Source: JBLNDJ01 sp050261515
GTDB lineage: Bacteria > Acidobacteriota > Terriglobia > Bryobacterales > Bryobacteraceae
Direction of reading: 5' to 3'
Assembly (NCBI GenBank): GCA_050261515.1
Contig: JBLNDJ010000012.1
Coordinates: 62,001-126,000 of the forward strand
DNA length: 64,000 bases
The notes below the pieces were generated by a model. That model had not been told where the DNA came from, did not search any database, and saw only the letters and a list, made by a program, of their open reading frames with translations. The position numbers were made by a program, and so were the translations under genes. Positions 41,076 to 48,675 of the stretch are shown here, one piece after another (within the stretch, counting starts at the first letter, position 1; each line of letters opens with the position of its first letter).

Positions 41076-42436
41076 CGGCGCTCGCGATCCCGAACGAAGA
41101 GGGCCTTGTTTTTGGCCGCGCTCCGCGTCCGGTGCGGTGCGGTTTCGATTTGACGATCGGCGGGGGCGAGGTGTACCCCGAGGTGAATTTCACGCTGCCG
41201 GCGATCGCCATCGAGACAGCGACCTGGCCCAAAGTTCTCGAGCATTACGAGGACATCGCCGCACAGGTCGTGCGGCGCGCGACGGCGCTCAAAGTTCCGG
41301 GGCTGGTGCTCGAATTCGAACTGCTGCCCGCGATGACCGAGGTCCCGGAGTGGGGCGCGGAGATCACGGCGATCCTGCGCCGGCGCCTCGAGGAAGCTCA
41401 TGCGAAGAGCGGACTTCGGTCGGCTCTGCGCGTGACACCGACGGACATGCGCGACCAGACGAAGCCTCCCGAGCTGCGCAGCGGCGCGGCGTGGGAGAAG
41501 GTCAGGCGCAGCTTCGAGCTGTGCATCGCGGCCGGGGCGGACATCGTCTCGATCGAATCGGTGGGCGGCAAGGAAGTTCACGACCAGGCGCTCATGTTCG
41601 GTGACGTGCAGGGCATTCTGTTCGCGCTCGGCGTGCTCGCTCCGCGCGATATGGCGTGGCTGTGGGCGGAGATCGTGGCGTTGTGCAAAGGCACGCGGGC
41701 CGTGCCGGGCGGGGATTCCGCGTGCGGGTTCGCGAACACGGCGATGCAGTTGGCGCACCAGAAAATGCTGCCTGAGGCGCTGGCGGCGGTGGTGCGCGCG
41801 GCTTCGGCCGTACGGAGCCTGGCGGCCTTCGAGCAGGGCGCGGTGGGCCCGTCCAAGGACTGCGCTTATGAAGGCCCGATCCTGAAGGCCATCACGGGCT
41901 GCCCGATTGCGATGGAGGGCAAGTCGGCTACGTGCGCGCACTTCAGCCCGGTCGGGAACGTCGCGGCGGCGATGTGCGATTTGTGGAGCAACGAGTCCGT
42001 CCAGAATATACGCCTGCTTTCCGGAAACGCTCCGGAGGCGTACACGGAGCTGCTCGCTTACGATTGCCGGCTCATGAACACGGCGGCTCGGCAGGGCGGG
42101 GCGAAGGCGCTGCGGGACTGGCTGACGGAGTCCGACCAATGGCTGAGCCCGCAGGCCGCGGTGCTCTCGCCAACGGCTACGATCCGGATTGCAGGGCGAA
42201 TCGCCGCCGAGCGCGATCCGTACCGGCGCACGCTTGCCGCCGCGGAAGAAGCCCTAGCGATTCTGCGCGAAGGAGCGGCGGAGGCGCGGTGGACGCCTTC
42301 GCGCAAAGAGAGCCAGTGGCTCGACCGCATCGACGCCGCGATTGCCGCGATGCCGGCCGATGAGCAAGGCGCGCTGGCGTGGGCCGCGGAGACCTACGGC
42401 GCGTTGTTCGATCGGGCGAGCTACGGGCTGGCATAG
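41072..42436 (+). CDS. mtaB: Methanol:corrinoid methyltransferase MtaB-like
   Basis: 454 residues. The zinc site of MtaB is preserved at comparable positions: Glu162 in IVSIESVGGKEVHD, Cys218 in GGDSACGFANTAM and Cys264 in GAVGPSKDCAYEG (M. barkeri 164, 220, 269). Other matches: AITGCPIAMEGKSATCAHFSPVGN. Family members demethylate methanol to give methyl-cobamide on MtaC. Length is close to the archaeal enzymes (about 460). No MtaA is adjacent; the UroD-like protein at 11371 lacks its HxC motif. Cytosolic. Confidence 0.88.
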   Translation: MTALAIPNEEGLVFGRAPRPVRCGFDLTIGGGEVYPEVNFTLPAIAIETATWPKVLEHYEDIAAQVVRRATALKVPGLVLEFELLPAMTEVPEWGAEITAILRRRLEEAHAKSGLRSALRVTPTDMRDQTKPPELRSGAAWEKVRRSFELCIAAGADIVSIESVGGKEVHDQALMFGDVQGILFALGVLAPRDMAWLWAEIVALCKGTRAVPGGDSACGFANTAMQLAHQKMLPEALAAVVRAASAVRSLAAFEQGAVGPSKDCAYEGPILKAITGCPIAMEGKSATCAHFSPVGNVAAAMCDLWSNESVQNIRLLSGNAPEAYTELLAYDCRLMNTAARQGGAKALRDWLTESDQWLSPQAAVLSPTATIRIAGRIAAERDPYRRTLAAAEEALAILREGAAEARWTPSRKESQWLDRIDAAIAAMPADEQGALAWAAETYGALFDRASYGLA

Positions 42437-42540
42437 GCCCGCGAGGGTATGCTCCCGCTGGTGGTGTACACTGAAGGAGTTGGAGGTGGGTCTTCTCGAG
42501 TCGCTCTATCGGGAACATTCCGGCGTCCCTTCGCCTGCTT

Positions 42541-43284
42541 CTGAACAAGAGTGCCTCCACGCTGTTCAACCTCGTTTTCCCGGATGAGTGCCGTATTTGC
42601 GGCCATTCCCTCGACAATTTCTCGCGCGTGCCGGTGTGCCCGGCGTGCCTGGCGGCGCCCGAGCCGATGGCGGCGGAGTTCTTCTGCTCCTGCTGCCGCG
42701 CGCCGTTCCTGAACGCGGCGCCGCTCGATGAGGAAGGCCGGTGTCCCTTGTGCCGGCGCGGCATACTGGGGTTCGACGCGGCGTATTCCTACGGTGCGTA
42801 CGAGGGCGCGCTTCGGGAACTCATTCATCTTTTCAAGTACGCGAAGATCAAGCCGCTGGCCGGGCGCCTCGGGAAACTGATCGCTTCGGCGATTCCGCGC
42901 GATCAGGCGTTCGACCTGATCGTGCCGGTGCCGCTGCACTGGCGGCGCAGGATGGGGCGCGGGTTCAACCAGTCGGAACTGCTGGCGGACGCAGTCGCGC
43001 GGCGGTACGGCGCGCGGGCCGTGAACGCGATGCGGCGGAAGCGTTCGACGGCGGTGCAGGCGGGGCTCACCAATTCGAAGCGGCGGCTGAACGTGGCGGG
43101 CGCCTTTGCGGTCCGGAGGAGGGAGGCCGTCGAAGGCCGCCGGGTCCTGCTGGTAGACGATGTGATGACGACGGGCGCGACGCTTTCCGCATGCGCGGGC
43201 GCGCTCAAGCGGGCCGGAGCGCGCTACGTGGCGGTGCTGACTCTGGCGCGCGTGGACCGCCGGGCCGGAGTGGGAGTTTCATGA
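42541..43284 (+). CDS. comF: ComF-family phosphoribosyltransferase-like protein, start uncertain
   Basis: The body starts with a zinc finger (CRIC ... CPAC) and continues FFCSCCRAPF, FKYAKIKPLAGRLGK, VPVPLHWRRRMGRGFNQSELLA and a PRPP loop VLLVDDVMTTGATLSAC. ComF helps take up or process DNA in competent bacteria. The frame is open from 42475 but has no ATG, GTG or TTG before the GTG at 42628, which would cut off the first zinc cysteines. I list 42541 (CTG) as a possible start. A GTG at 42486, with AGGAG six bases upstream, is in the wrong frame. Confidence 0.75.
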   Translation: MNKSASTLFNLVFPDECRICGHSLDNFSRVPVCPACLAAPEPMAAEFFCSCCRAPFLNAAPLDEEGRCPLCRRGILGFDAAYSYGAYEGALRELIHLFKYAKIKPLAGRLGKLIASAIPRDQAFDLIVPVPLHWRRRMGRGFNQSELLADAVARRYGARAVNAMRRKRSTAVQAGLTNSKRRLNVAGAFAVRRREAVEGRRVLLVDDVMTTGATLSACAGALKRAGARYVAVLTLARVDRRAGVGVS

Positions 43285-43817
43285 TGCCGGGTTGGAACGG
43301 GAACGGGCTGCAAAAGCCCGTACTGGTGCTGAACGCCAGCTTTGAGCCGATCAATATCTGCGCGGCGCGGCGCGCGCTGATCCTCATCCTGAAGGGAGTC
43401 GCGCAGCCGGAGGAGTTTTCCTCGACGCTGCTGCATTCGGCGCGCCAGTCGCTCAAGTTGCCGTCTGTCATCCGCCTGCTCGAATACCGGCGCATTCCGC
43501 ACCAGACGCGCGCGTTGTCGCGCAAGAACATCCTGATGCGCGACCGCTACACGTGCCAGTATTGCTTCAAGACTCTGCCTTCGGGCGAGTTGACGCTCGA
43601 CCATGTGCTGCCGCGCTCACGCAAGGGCGAGACGACTTGGGAGAACCTGGTGGCGTGCTGCCATTCGTGCAACAACCGGAAGGGCAGCCACACGCCGGAG
43701 GAAGTCGGGATGAAGCTGGCGCGCCCGCCCAAGCCGTTCAGCCTGCACACGAGCCGCCACCTCATGCGTTTGCTCGGGCGCAGCGACGAGAAGTGGCGGA
43801 AGTACCTGTTCTACTAG
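43281..43817 (+). CDS. HNH endonuclease
   Basis: 178 residues. Visible are an N-terminal segment KPVLVLNASFEPINI, then the HNH module CQYCFKTLPSGELTLDHVLPRSRKG, followed by TTWENLVACCHSCNNRKGSHTPEEVGMK. The two CxxC pairs bind structural zinc and His/Asn residues form the catalytic site. These stand-alone proteins (McrA-like) are common in bacteria and usually of unknown role. ATGA overlap couples it to comF; both act on DNA (inference). It converges on infC with a 4-nt overlap. Confidence 0.88.
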   Translation: MMPGWNGNGLQKPVLVLNASFEPINICAARRALILILKGVAQPEEFSSTLLHSARQSLKLPSVIRLLEYRRIPHQTRALSRKNILMRDRYTCQYCFKTLPSGELTLDHVLPRSRKGETTWENLVACCHSCNNRKGSHTPEEVGMKLARPPKPFSLHTSRHLMRLLGRSDEKWRKYLFY

Positions 43818-44425
43818 GGCCGGCCGCCTGCGCCCTGGGGAGGAACTCCGCCGGCCGGGGCCGCGGCCTTGGGCTTCTCCTTCTCCTTCTTCACAGGGCT
43901 GATGATCACGTGCGCGTTGCGGCCTTCGAGCCTCGGATGGCCTTCGATGGCTCCGTATTGCGCCAGGTCCCTGGCGAAGCGCAGCAGCAGTTTCTGGCCT
44001 AGATCGACGTGCGCGATCTCGCGTCCGCGGAACTGCACGACGGCTTTGACGCGGTTGCCTTCTTCGAGGAAGCGGATCGCGTGGTTCTTCTTGAAGTCGT
44101 AGTCGTGGTCGTCGGTGTTGGGCCGGAACTTGAGTTCCTTGACCTGGATCACGTGCTGCTTCTTCTTGGCTTCCTGCTGTTTCTTCTTGTTTTCGTACTG
44201 CCACTGGCCATAATCCATGGCCTTGGCGACAGGAGGGTCGGCGGTCGGGGCGATCAGGATCAGATCGAGTCCCAATTCCTGGGCCCGGCGGATGGCGGCC
44301 TGCGTCGGCATGACCTCGACGTGGCCGTCCGGGAAGACCGCACGCACTTCGCGCGCGCGGATCGCCTCGTTGACGTTTTCCCGGATTCGGGGTCTACGCG
44401 GTGGATACTGTCTACCTGGATACAT
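43814..44425 (-). CDS. infC: Translation initiation factor IF-3
   Basis: 203 residues from an ATG at 44425 (IF-3 more often uses AUU; here a normal ATG). Core motifs: NVNEAIRAREVRAVFPDGHVEVMP, LDLILIAPTADPPVAKAMDYGQWQYE, KKQQEAKKKQHVIQVKELKFRPNTDDHDYDFK (two adjoining) and GRNAHVIISP. A proline/alanine/glycine-rich tail of about 25 residues follows the usual end. It is not followed by rpmI and rplT, which is unusual. Confidence 0.94.
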   Translation of the reverse strand: MYPGRQYPPRRPRIRENVNEAIRAREVRAVFPDGHVEVMPTQAAIRRAQELGLDLILIAPTADPPVAKAMDYGQWQYENKKKQQEAKKKQHVIQVKELKFRPNTDDHDYDFKKNHAIRFLEEGNRVKAVVQFRGREIAHVDLGQKLLLRFARDLAQYGAIEGHPRLEGRNAHVIISPVKKEKEKPKAAAPAGGVPPQGAGGRP

Positions 44426-44535
44426 GCGGTGTTTTCATTTAGGTTGGCGTAGGCATTAGGGACGCACAGTTGAGGTGCGGGGTTTGGCCGTGCTGAATCG
44501 TTCGCGGTCCCTGAGCATTCGTGAGGTGCTTCCAT

Positions 44536-44565
44536 AAGATAACCCAAACACGGGTTCGTAAGCAA
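44536..44565 (-). promoter_or_regulatory. Candidate infC promoter
   Basis: On the minus strand, TTGCTT (44560-44565) and TATCTT (44536-44541) are 18 nt apart. It would give an RNA leader of roughly 105 nt to the infC ATG, long enough for leader control. Moderate match only. Confidence 0.4.
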
Positions 44566-44680
44566 TGGGGCAGCCTGGGGTGTCCGGGGACAAAGGGGCG
44601 TGGCGGGAGGTCCGCCGCACCGGGGCGGATTAACGGTTAGGGTACCGGTGGACGGTACTGAGACTGTTATGGATGTTTAA

Positions 44681-44712
44681 TTGTGACGGGAATCCGCGCG
44701 AGAGCTTATAAT
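44681..44712 (+). promoter_or_regulatory. Candidate promoter of the kinase-like gene
   Basis: A consensus TATAAT at 44707-44712 lies about 22 nt before the ATG at 44734. Possible -35s are TTGTGA (44681-44686, spacer 20) or TGACGG (44684-44689, spacer 17), both weak. The leader would be very short, with no visible ribosome site. Confidence 0.5.
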
Positions 44713-44733
44713 TCTGACAGTCCACAAAATTGA

Positions 44734-45411
44734 ATGTCTCCTTCTTTAGCGTATGCTGCCATGCCGGCGCGCGAAAAGCAGGCCTACGAACCCGCTACGG
44801 TCGTAAGGCGACTTGCCCAAGAACTCCGGCAACCGCTCGGCACAGTTGAATCGATTTCCCATTACCTGAACATGGTTCTCCCGCGCGCGGACGGTAAAGC
44901 GCGGCGGCAACTGGGGAAACTCCAGGACGAAGTGCGGCATATGCACTGGATTCTGGCCGACGCGCTGCATTTTTTGCAGGCGGCGCCCCTGTGTCCTCAG
45001 CTCCTGGACCTGACCGAAGTCGTCTCGAAAAACCTGCTCGACTGGGACTCGCTCCAGCTCGATCTGGACCCCGAGCTGCCGCTGGCGCGGCTCGATCTGG
45101 AGCAGATGGAGCACCTGATCCGGAACACGCTTACGTTCTTCCGGCGCATTTCGGCTCCGGGGCGGTCCGTGCGGCTGCGGACCTATTCGGCGGAGGGCGA
45201 AGTGGTGTTGTCGATCTCGTCGGATTCGCTGGAGTTCACGCCGGAGGATCTGGAGCCGCTGTTCGATCCCTTTGAAGGGAGTTTTCCCGCGGGATCGGGG
45301 CTGGCGCTGGCCAGCGCGCGGAAAATCGCCGAGGCCCACGGGGCGCGCCTGAGGGTGGTGCCGGAGCCGCCGAGGAGCCTGGCGCTCACGATCGCGTTCG
45401 CCGCGGCTTGA
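44734..45411 (+). CDS. Degenerate histidine-kinase-like protein lacking the phospho-accepting His
   Basis: 225 residues. The dimerisation helix reads VVRRLAQELRQPLGTVESISHYL, where kinases have H-E-x-x-x-P: the histidine is replaced by Gln29. The ATPase domain is short: the N-box is weak and the G-box GSGLALASARKIAEAHGARL remains. I infer a pseudokinase that binds but does not phosphorylate. It has no membrane segment or sensor domain. Its last 229 nt lie antisense to the MobB-like frame. Confidence 0.75.
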   Translation: MSPSLAYAAMPAREKQAYEPATVVRRLAQELRQPLGTVESISHYLNMVLPRADGKARRQLGKLQDEVRHMHWILADALHFLQAAPLCPQLLDLTEVVSKNLLDWDSLQLDLDPELPLARLDLEQMEHLIRNTLTFFRRISAPGRSVRLRTYSAEGEVVLSISSDSLEFTPEDLEPLFDPFEGSFPAGSGLALASARKIAEAHGARLRVVPEPPRSLALTIAFAAA

Positions 45412-45779
45412 GGTTCGGGCCGGGCGGAGGCCGAAGAGCCCTCCGTCCGGAGGAACAGGTCCGGACGGATAAACTCGAGCACACGCGTGGATTCGAGGAT
45501 TGCATGCGGGGTGCGGCTGAGGAGCGCTCGCAGGTCCTGGATCGCGTCTTCGAGATTGCCCTGAACGAGGTAGGCGCGGGCCGCGCCGGCTCGCAGATAG
45601 CGTGAGGTGTCGTGCGCGCCGGCGGAGTCCTTTTCCTCGATGAGGGCCGCGGGCCCGGCGTGCCGGTGGCCGCTGATTTTGACCGCGGTCCAGCGCGCTT
45701 CGGGGAAGGTGCGGATCAGTTCGCAGACCAGCGTGGTCTTGCCGGTTTTACGGCCGTGGCCCCCGACTACGATCACCAT
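45183..45779 (-). CDS. MobB-like P-loop protein with aberrant C-terminus
   Basis: The ATG at 45779 gives a P-loop of GGHGRKTGKTTLVCEL, then WTAVKISGHRHAG, ARAYLVQGNLEDAIQDLRALL, ESTRVLEFIRPDLFL, as in molybdopterin-guanine-dinucleotide GTPase MobB or related small GTP-binding proteins. After about residue 125 the sequence becomes Ser/Ala/Arg-rich and lies antisense to the kinase-like gene for 229 nt. A family member would end near here with a DFK-type segment, so the natural stop may have been lost. No other mob gene is adjacent. It overlaps lpxD by 32 nt. Confidence 0.55.
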   Translation of the reverse strand: MVIVVGGHGRKTGKTTLVCELIRTFPEARWTAVKISGHRHAGPAALIEEKDSAGAHDTSRYLRAGAARAYLVQGNLEDAIQDLRALLSRTPHAILESTRVLEFIRPDLFLRTEGSSASARPEPQAAANAIVSARLLGGSGTTLRRAPWASAIFRALASASPDPAGKLPSKGSNSGSRSSGVNSSESDEIDNTTSPSAE

Positions 45780-46806
45780 ATCCAGCGGCCTCCAGTTCTT
45801 CCAGGCGCCGCTTGAGCTCGCCCAGTTCCTTGCGAAGCTCGGGAAGGCGGCCCAGGTTCGCCAGTTGCTCCAGATGCTCGCGGAGCGGGCGCGCGGGCGT
45901 GCCCCACACAGGCGCGCCGGCGCGTACGATCTTCGAGGTGAGGATGCCTGAGCCCGAGCCAACCACGGCGCGGCTCTCGATGCGGGCCTTGTCGCCGACT
46001 CCGACCTTTCCCCCGATGACGGCGTAATCGCCGACTTCGACGCCGCCCGAAAATCCGGTCTGGGCCGCGACGACCACGTGGCGGCCGATGCGGCAGTTGT
46101 GGGCTACGTGGACCATGTTGTCGAGCTTTGTGCCTTCGCCGATCCAGGTGACGCCCAGGGCCGCGCGGTCCACGCACGAGTTTGCGCCGATCTCGACGTC
46201 GTTTTCGATGACGACGCGGCCCACCTGCGGGAACTTCTCGTAGCGGTCCCCGGCGAAGACGAAGCCGAAACCGTCGGCTCCGATTACCGAGCCCGAGTGC
46301 AGGATGGCCCGCTCCCCGATCTCGACGTTGTCGTAGAGCGTGACGTTGGCGTGAAGCGTCGAGCCCGAGCCGATCGTGACGCCGCGCCCGATCGCGCAGC
46401 CGGCTCCGATGCGGCAGTTCGCGCCGATGCGCGCGCCTTCGCCGACGCTCGCGTGCGGGCCGATCGAACAACCCGCGCCGATTTGCGCGCTTTGGGCGAC
46501 GGAGGCACTTGGGTCGATTCCCGGGCAGGCCGGCGCGGGCGGGTAGAGGCGCTCGAGCGCGCGTGCGAAAGCGGCGCGCGGGGCGGCCGCGCGGATGACG
46601 GTGCGGGAGCCGGGGTTCGGAAATTCGGGCGGAACGATGAGGCAGCCGGCGGCGGAGGATTGCGCGCTGAGGGCGGCCTTGCGGTTGCCGACGAAGGAGA
46701 GATCGGCGGCCCCGGCGGATTCAAGCGGCGAAGCCGCGGCGATCTCCTTGTCTCCTTCGCCTTCGAAAGGTGCTTCGAGCCACTCCGCCAGTTCGCGAAC
46801 GCGCAT
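45748..46806 (-). CDS. lpxD: UDP-3-O-acylglucosamine N-acyltransferase LpxD
   Basis: 352 residues: N-terminal uridine-binding domain (about 1-95), left-handed beta-helix of hexapeptide repeats from PSASVAQSAQIG onward, the catalytic-His region VHVAHNCRIGRHVVVAAQ and a C-terminal helix (LPELRKELGELKRRLEELEA). It adds the second acyl chain in lipid A synthesis. Divergent from lpxA with only 25 nt between starts. Confidence 0.93.
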   Translation of the reverse strand: MRVRELAEWLEAPFEGEGDKEIAAASPLESAGAADLSFVGNRKAALSAQSSAAGCLIVPPEFPNPGSRTVIRAAAPRAAFARALERLYPPAPACPGIDPSASVAQSAQIGAGCSIGPHASVGEGARIGANCRIGAGCAIGRGVTIGSGSTLHANVTLYDNVEIGERAILHSGSVIGADGFGFVFAGDRYEKFPQVGRVVIENDVEIGANSCVDRAALGVTWIGEGTKLDNMVHVAHNCRIGRHVVVAAQTGFSGGVEVGDYAVIGGKVGVGDKARIESRAVVGSGSGILTSKIVRAGAPVWGTPARPLREHLEQLANLGRLPELRKELGELKRRLEELEAAGYGDRSRGPRP

Positions 46807-46831
46807 GTGCTACAGGCTATGATACAAAGTT

Positions 46832-47626
46832 ATGCCCATAGACCCCTCGGCCGCCGTGGCGCCCACTGCGCGGATCGATCCGGAGGCGAACATCGGTCCG
46901 CAGGTCGTCATCGGGGAGTTTTGCGTCATTGAGAAGGACGTCTCGATCGGCGCCTACAGCCGGCTGGAGCCGTACGTGTATGTCAAGCGGTGGACGACTA
47001 TCGGGGAGCGGAACGAGATCTCGGCGGGGGCGGCGTTGGGGACGGATCCGTTCGACAAGGTCTTTTCGGGCGAGCGCAGCTATTTGCGCATCGGCAACGG
47101 CAACAAGATCCGCGAGCACTTCACGATTTCACGCGGCACGAAGCCGGAGTCGGTCACGGAGGTGGGCGACGGGAACTTCATCATGAGTTCCGGCCACATC
47201 GCGCACAATTGCCGCGTGGGCAACGACACCGTGATCGCGAGCTGCGCGCTGCTGGCGGGGTACGTGGAGGTGGAGGACCAGGCGTTCATTTCGGGCGGCG
47301 TGGTGGTGCACCAGTTCTCGAAGATCGGGCGGCTGGCGATGATCGGCGGGAACACTCGCGTGAACAGCGATGTGCCGCCGTATTTTCTGTACTCCGGCTT
47401 CAATGTGGAGCCGATGGGGCTGAACGTGGTCGGGCTGAAGCGCGCCGGGTTCTCGGTTGCGGAGATCGCGGCGCTGAAGAAGGCCTATCGCATTTTGTTT
47501 CGATCGGGGATGAAGTTGGCCGAAGCGCTGGCGTGCATTGAGGCTGAGGCTGCGACGGAACATACGCGGCACCTGGTGGAGTTCATTCGCTCGAGCGAGC
47601 GCGGTATTTGCAGAGAAGGGAAGTAG
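46832..47626 (+). CDS. lpxA: UDP-N-acetylglucosamine acyltransferase LpxA
   Basis: 264 residues of hexapeptide beta-helix, starting at PSAAVAPTARIDPEANIGPQVVIG (two adjoining turns). The catalytic His is in SSGHIAHNCRVGN; GGNTRVNSDVPPYFLYSG and the C-terminal helical bundle follow. First step of lipid A synthesis in the cytosol. lpxD and lpxA here are divergent, not in the usual lpxD-fabZ-lpxA-lpxB row. The last 44 nt overlap the convergent serine hydrolase gene. Confidence 0.94.
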   Translation: MPIDPSAAVAPTARIDPEANIGPQVVIGEFCVIEKDVSIGAYSRLEPYVYVKRWTTIGERNEISAGAALGTDPFDKVFSGERSYLRIGNGNKIREHFTISRGTKPESVTEVGDGNFIMSSGHIAHNCRVGNDTVIASCALLAGYVEVEDQAFISGGVVVHQFSKIGRLAMIGGNTRVNSDVPPYFLYSGFNVEPMGLNVVGLKRAGFSVAEIAALKKAYRILFRSGMKLAEALACIEAEAATEHTRHLVEFIRSSERGICREGK

Positions 47627-48638
47627 CGTCGAGGTCGGTGCGGTTGCAGAGGACCACGACGGTCAGTTCCTGGCTGGGGAAACGCTCGATGGCCGTGCGG
47701 AAGCCTTGCGTCGTTCCGAAGTGCCACATCCGCGGGCGGCCCCGGTAGGGATCGAGGAACCAGCCGAAGCCGTAGGCGACAGGCGCGCCGGGGTCAAGGT
47801 TGTCCTCGTTGGGCTCGGAGGGCCAGCGGGGCTGGGCTCCGCCGGCGAGGCGGGCCGGCGTGAGGGCGGGCTTCATCTCCGCTTCGCTCAGCAGCGCGTG
47901 CGTGCGCAGGGCTTCGTCCCACTTCGCGAGGTCGTCGAGGTTCGAGTAGACGCCGCCGTCGCCGAGCGTGGCCGAGGTGGGGCTCTGGTCGGTTTCGATG
48001 AATCGGCCGTTTTGTTTGGTGTGGCCATAGGCGCGGGCGGGGACGGAGGGCGTCGCGGCGGTTGCCTCCATGTGGAGCGGAGCGAAGATGCGGTTGCGCA
48101 GAAATTGCGCGAAGGGCATGCCGGACGCTTTCGCGACGATCAGGCCGAGCACGACGTAGCCTGAGTTGCTGTAGCTCCAGCTTGTGCCGGGGGCGAATTT
48201 GCCGGCGGTCTGGCTCTTCAGGAGATCGAACGCTTCGGCGTCCTGGATCTGGCGGGCCGCGGTCCAGCGCGCGTCCATCAGGTCTTCGTAGTCGGGCAGG
48301 CCGGAGGTGTGGGTCAGCAGATGCCGGACGGTGATCGCGCGTCCGTAGGCGGGGAAGTCCGGGAAGATGTCGGTCAGGCGGGTTTCGTAGCGCAGGCGGC
48401 CGTCGCGCACGAGCAGCATCGCGGCCGCGGCGGTGAACTGCTTGGTGCAGGAAGCGAGCCGGAAATTCGTCTTCGCATCGATCGGGGCGAAGGTGCGCAG
48501 GTCGCGGGCGCCGTAGCCGCGGGCGAGGACCGTGCGCCCGTGCTGGCGCACGAGCACGGCGTAGCCCGGGGACTTCGCGTCCGGGAGCGGTTGGGCCGCG
48601 GCGGCAGCCGCGCACAGGAGCAGCAATGATCGCGTCAC
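47583..48638 (-). CDS. Class C beta-lactamase/penicillin-binding-like serine hydrolase, secreted
   Basis: 351 residues with a signal peptide (about 1-16). The active-site motifs are SxxK in LASCTKQFT, Tyr-Ser-Asn in SYSNSGYVVLG and a HFG variant (MWHFGTTQGF) of the KTG box. The HTSGLPDY stretch is typical of the EstB/D-aminopeptidase-like group, so esterase or peptidase rather than antibiotic resistance is likely. Confidence 0.88.
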   Translation of the reverse strand: MTRSLLLLCAAAAAAQPLPDAKSPGYAVLVRQHGRTVLARGYGARDLRTFAPIDAKTNFRLASCTKQFTAAAAMLLVRDGRLRYETRLTDIFPDFPAYGRAITVRHLLTHTSGLPDYEDLMDARWTAARQIQDAEAFDLLKSQTAGKFAPGTSWSYSNSGYVVLGLIVAKASGMPFAQFLRNRIFAPLHMEATAATPSVPARAYGHTKQNGRFIETDQSPTSATLGDGGVYSNLDDLAKWDEALRTHALLSEAEMKPALTPARLAGGAQPRWPSEPNEDNLDPGAPVAYGFGWFLDPYRGRPRMWHFGTTQGFRTAIERFPSQELTVVVLCNRTDLDATSLLCKYRARSSE

Positions 48639-48675
48639 GTTCAGATATCATCATGGCATCGATGGAGTGCAACCC

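Larger units (their letters stand above)
44426..44733. other. Intergenic region between infC and a degenerate histidine kinase
   Basis: About 310 nt with no credible coding frame or tRNA. It holds divergent promoter candidates described separately. The rest (44570-44680) is GC-rich, with several short imperfect palindromes (for example GGTCCGCCGCACCGGGGCGGAT), but nothing that I can name. Confidence 0.6.

Noticed and set aside
42486..42587. 33-codon frame with a good ribosome site
   Set aside because: Stops quickly and overlaps the ComF zinc finger in another frame; kept only as evidence for a frameshift.
44570..44680. Structured RNA in the infC/kinase gap
   Set aside because: Several short palindromes but no tRNA-, riboswitch- or 6S-like pattern.
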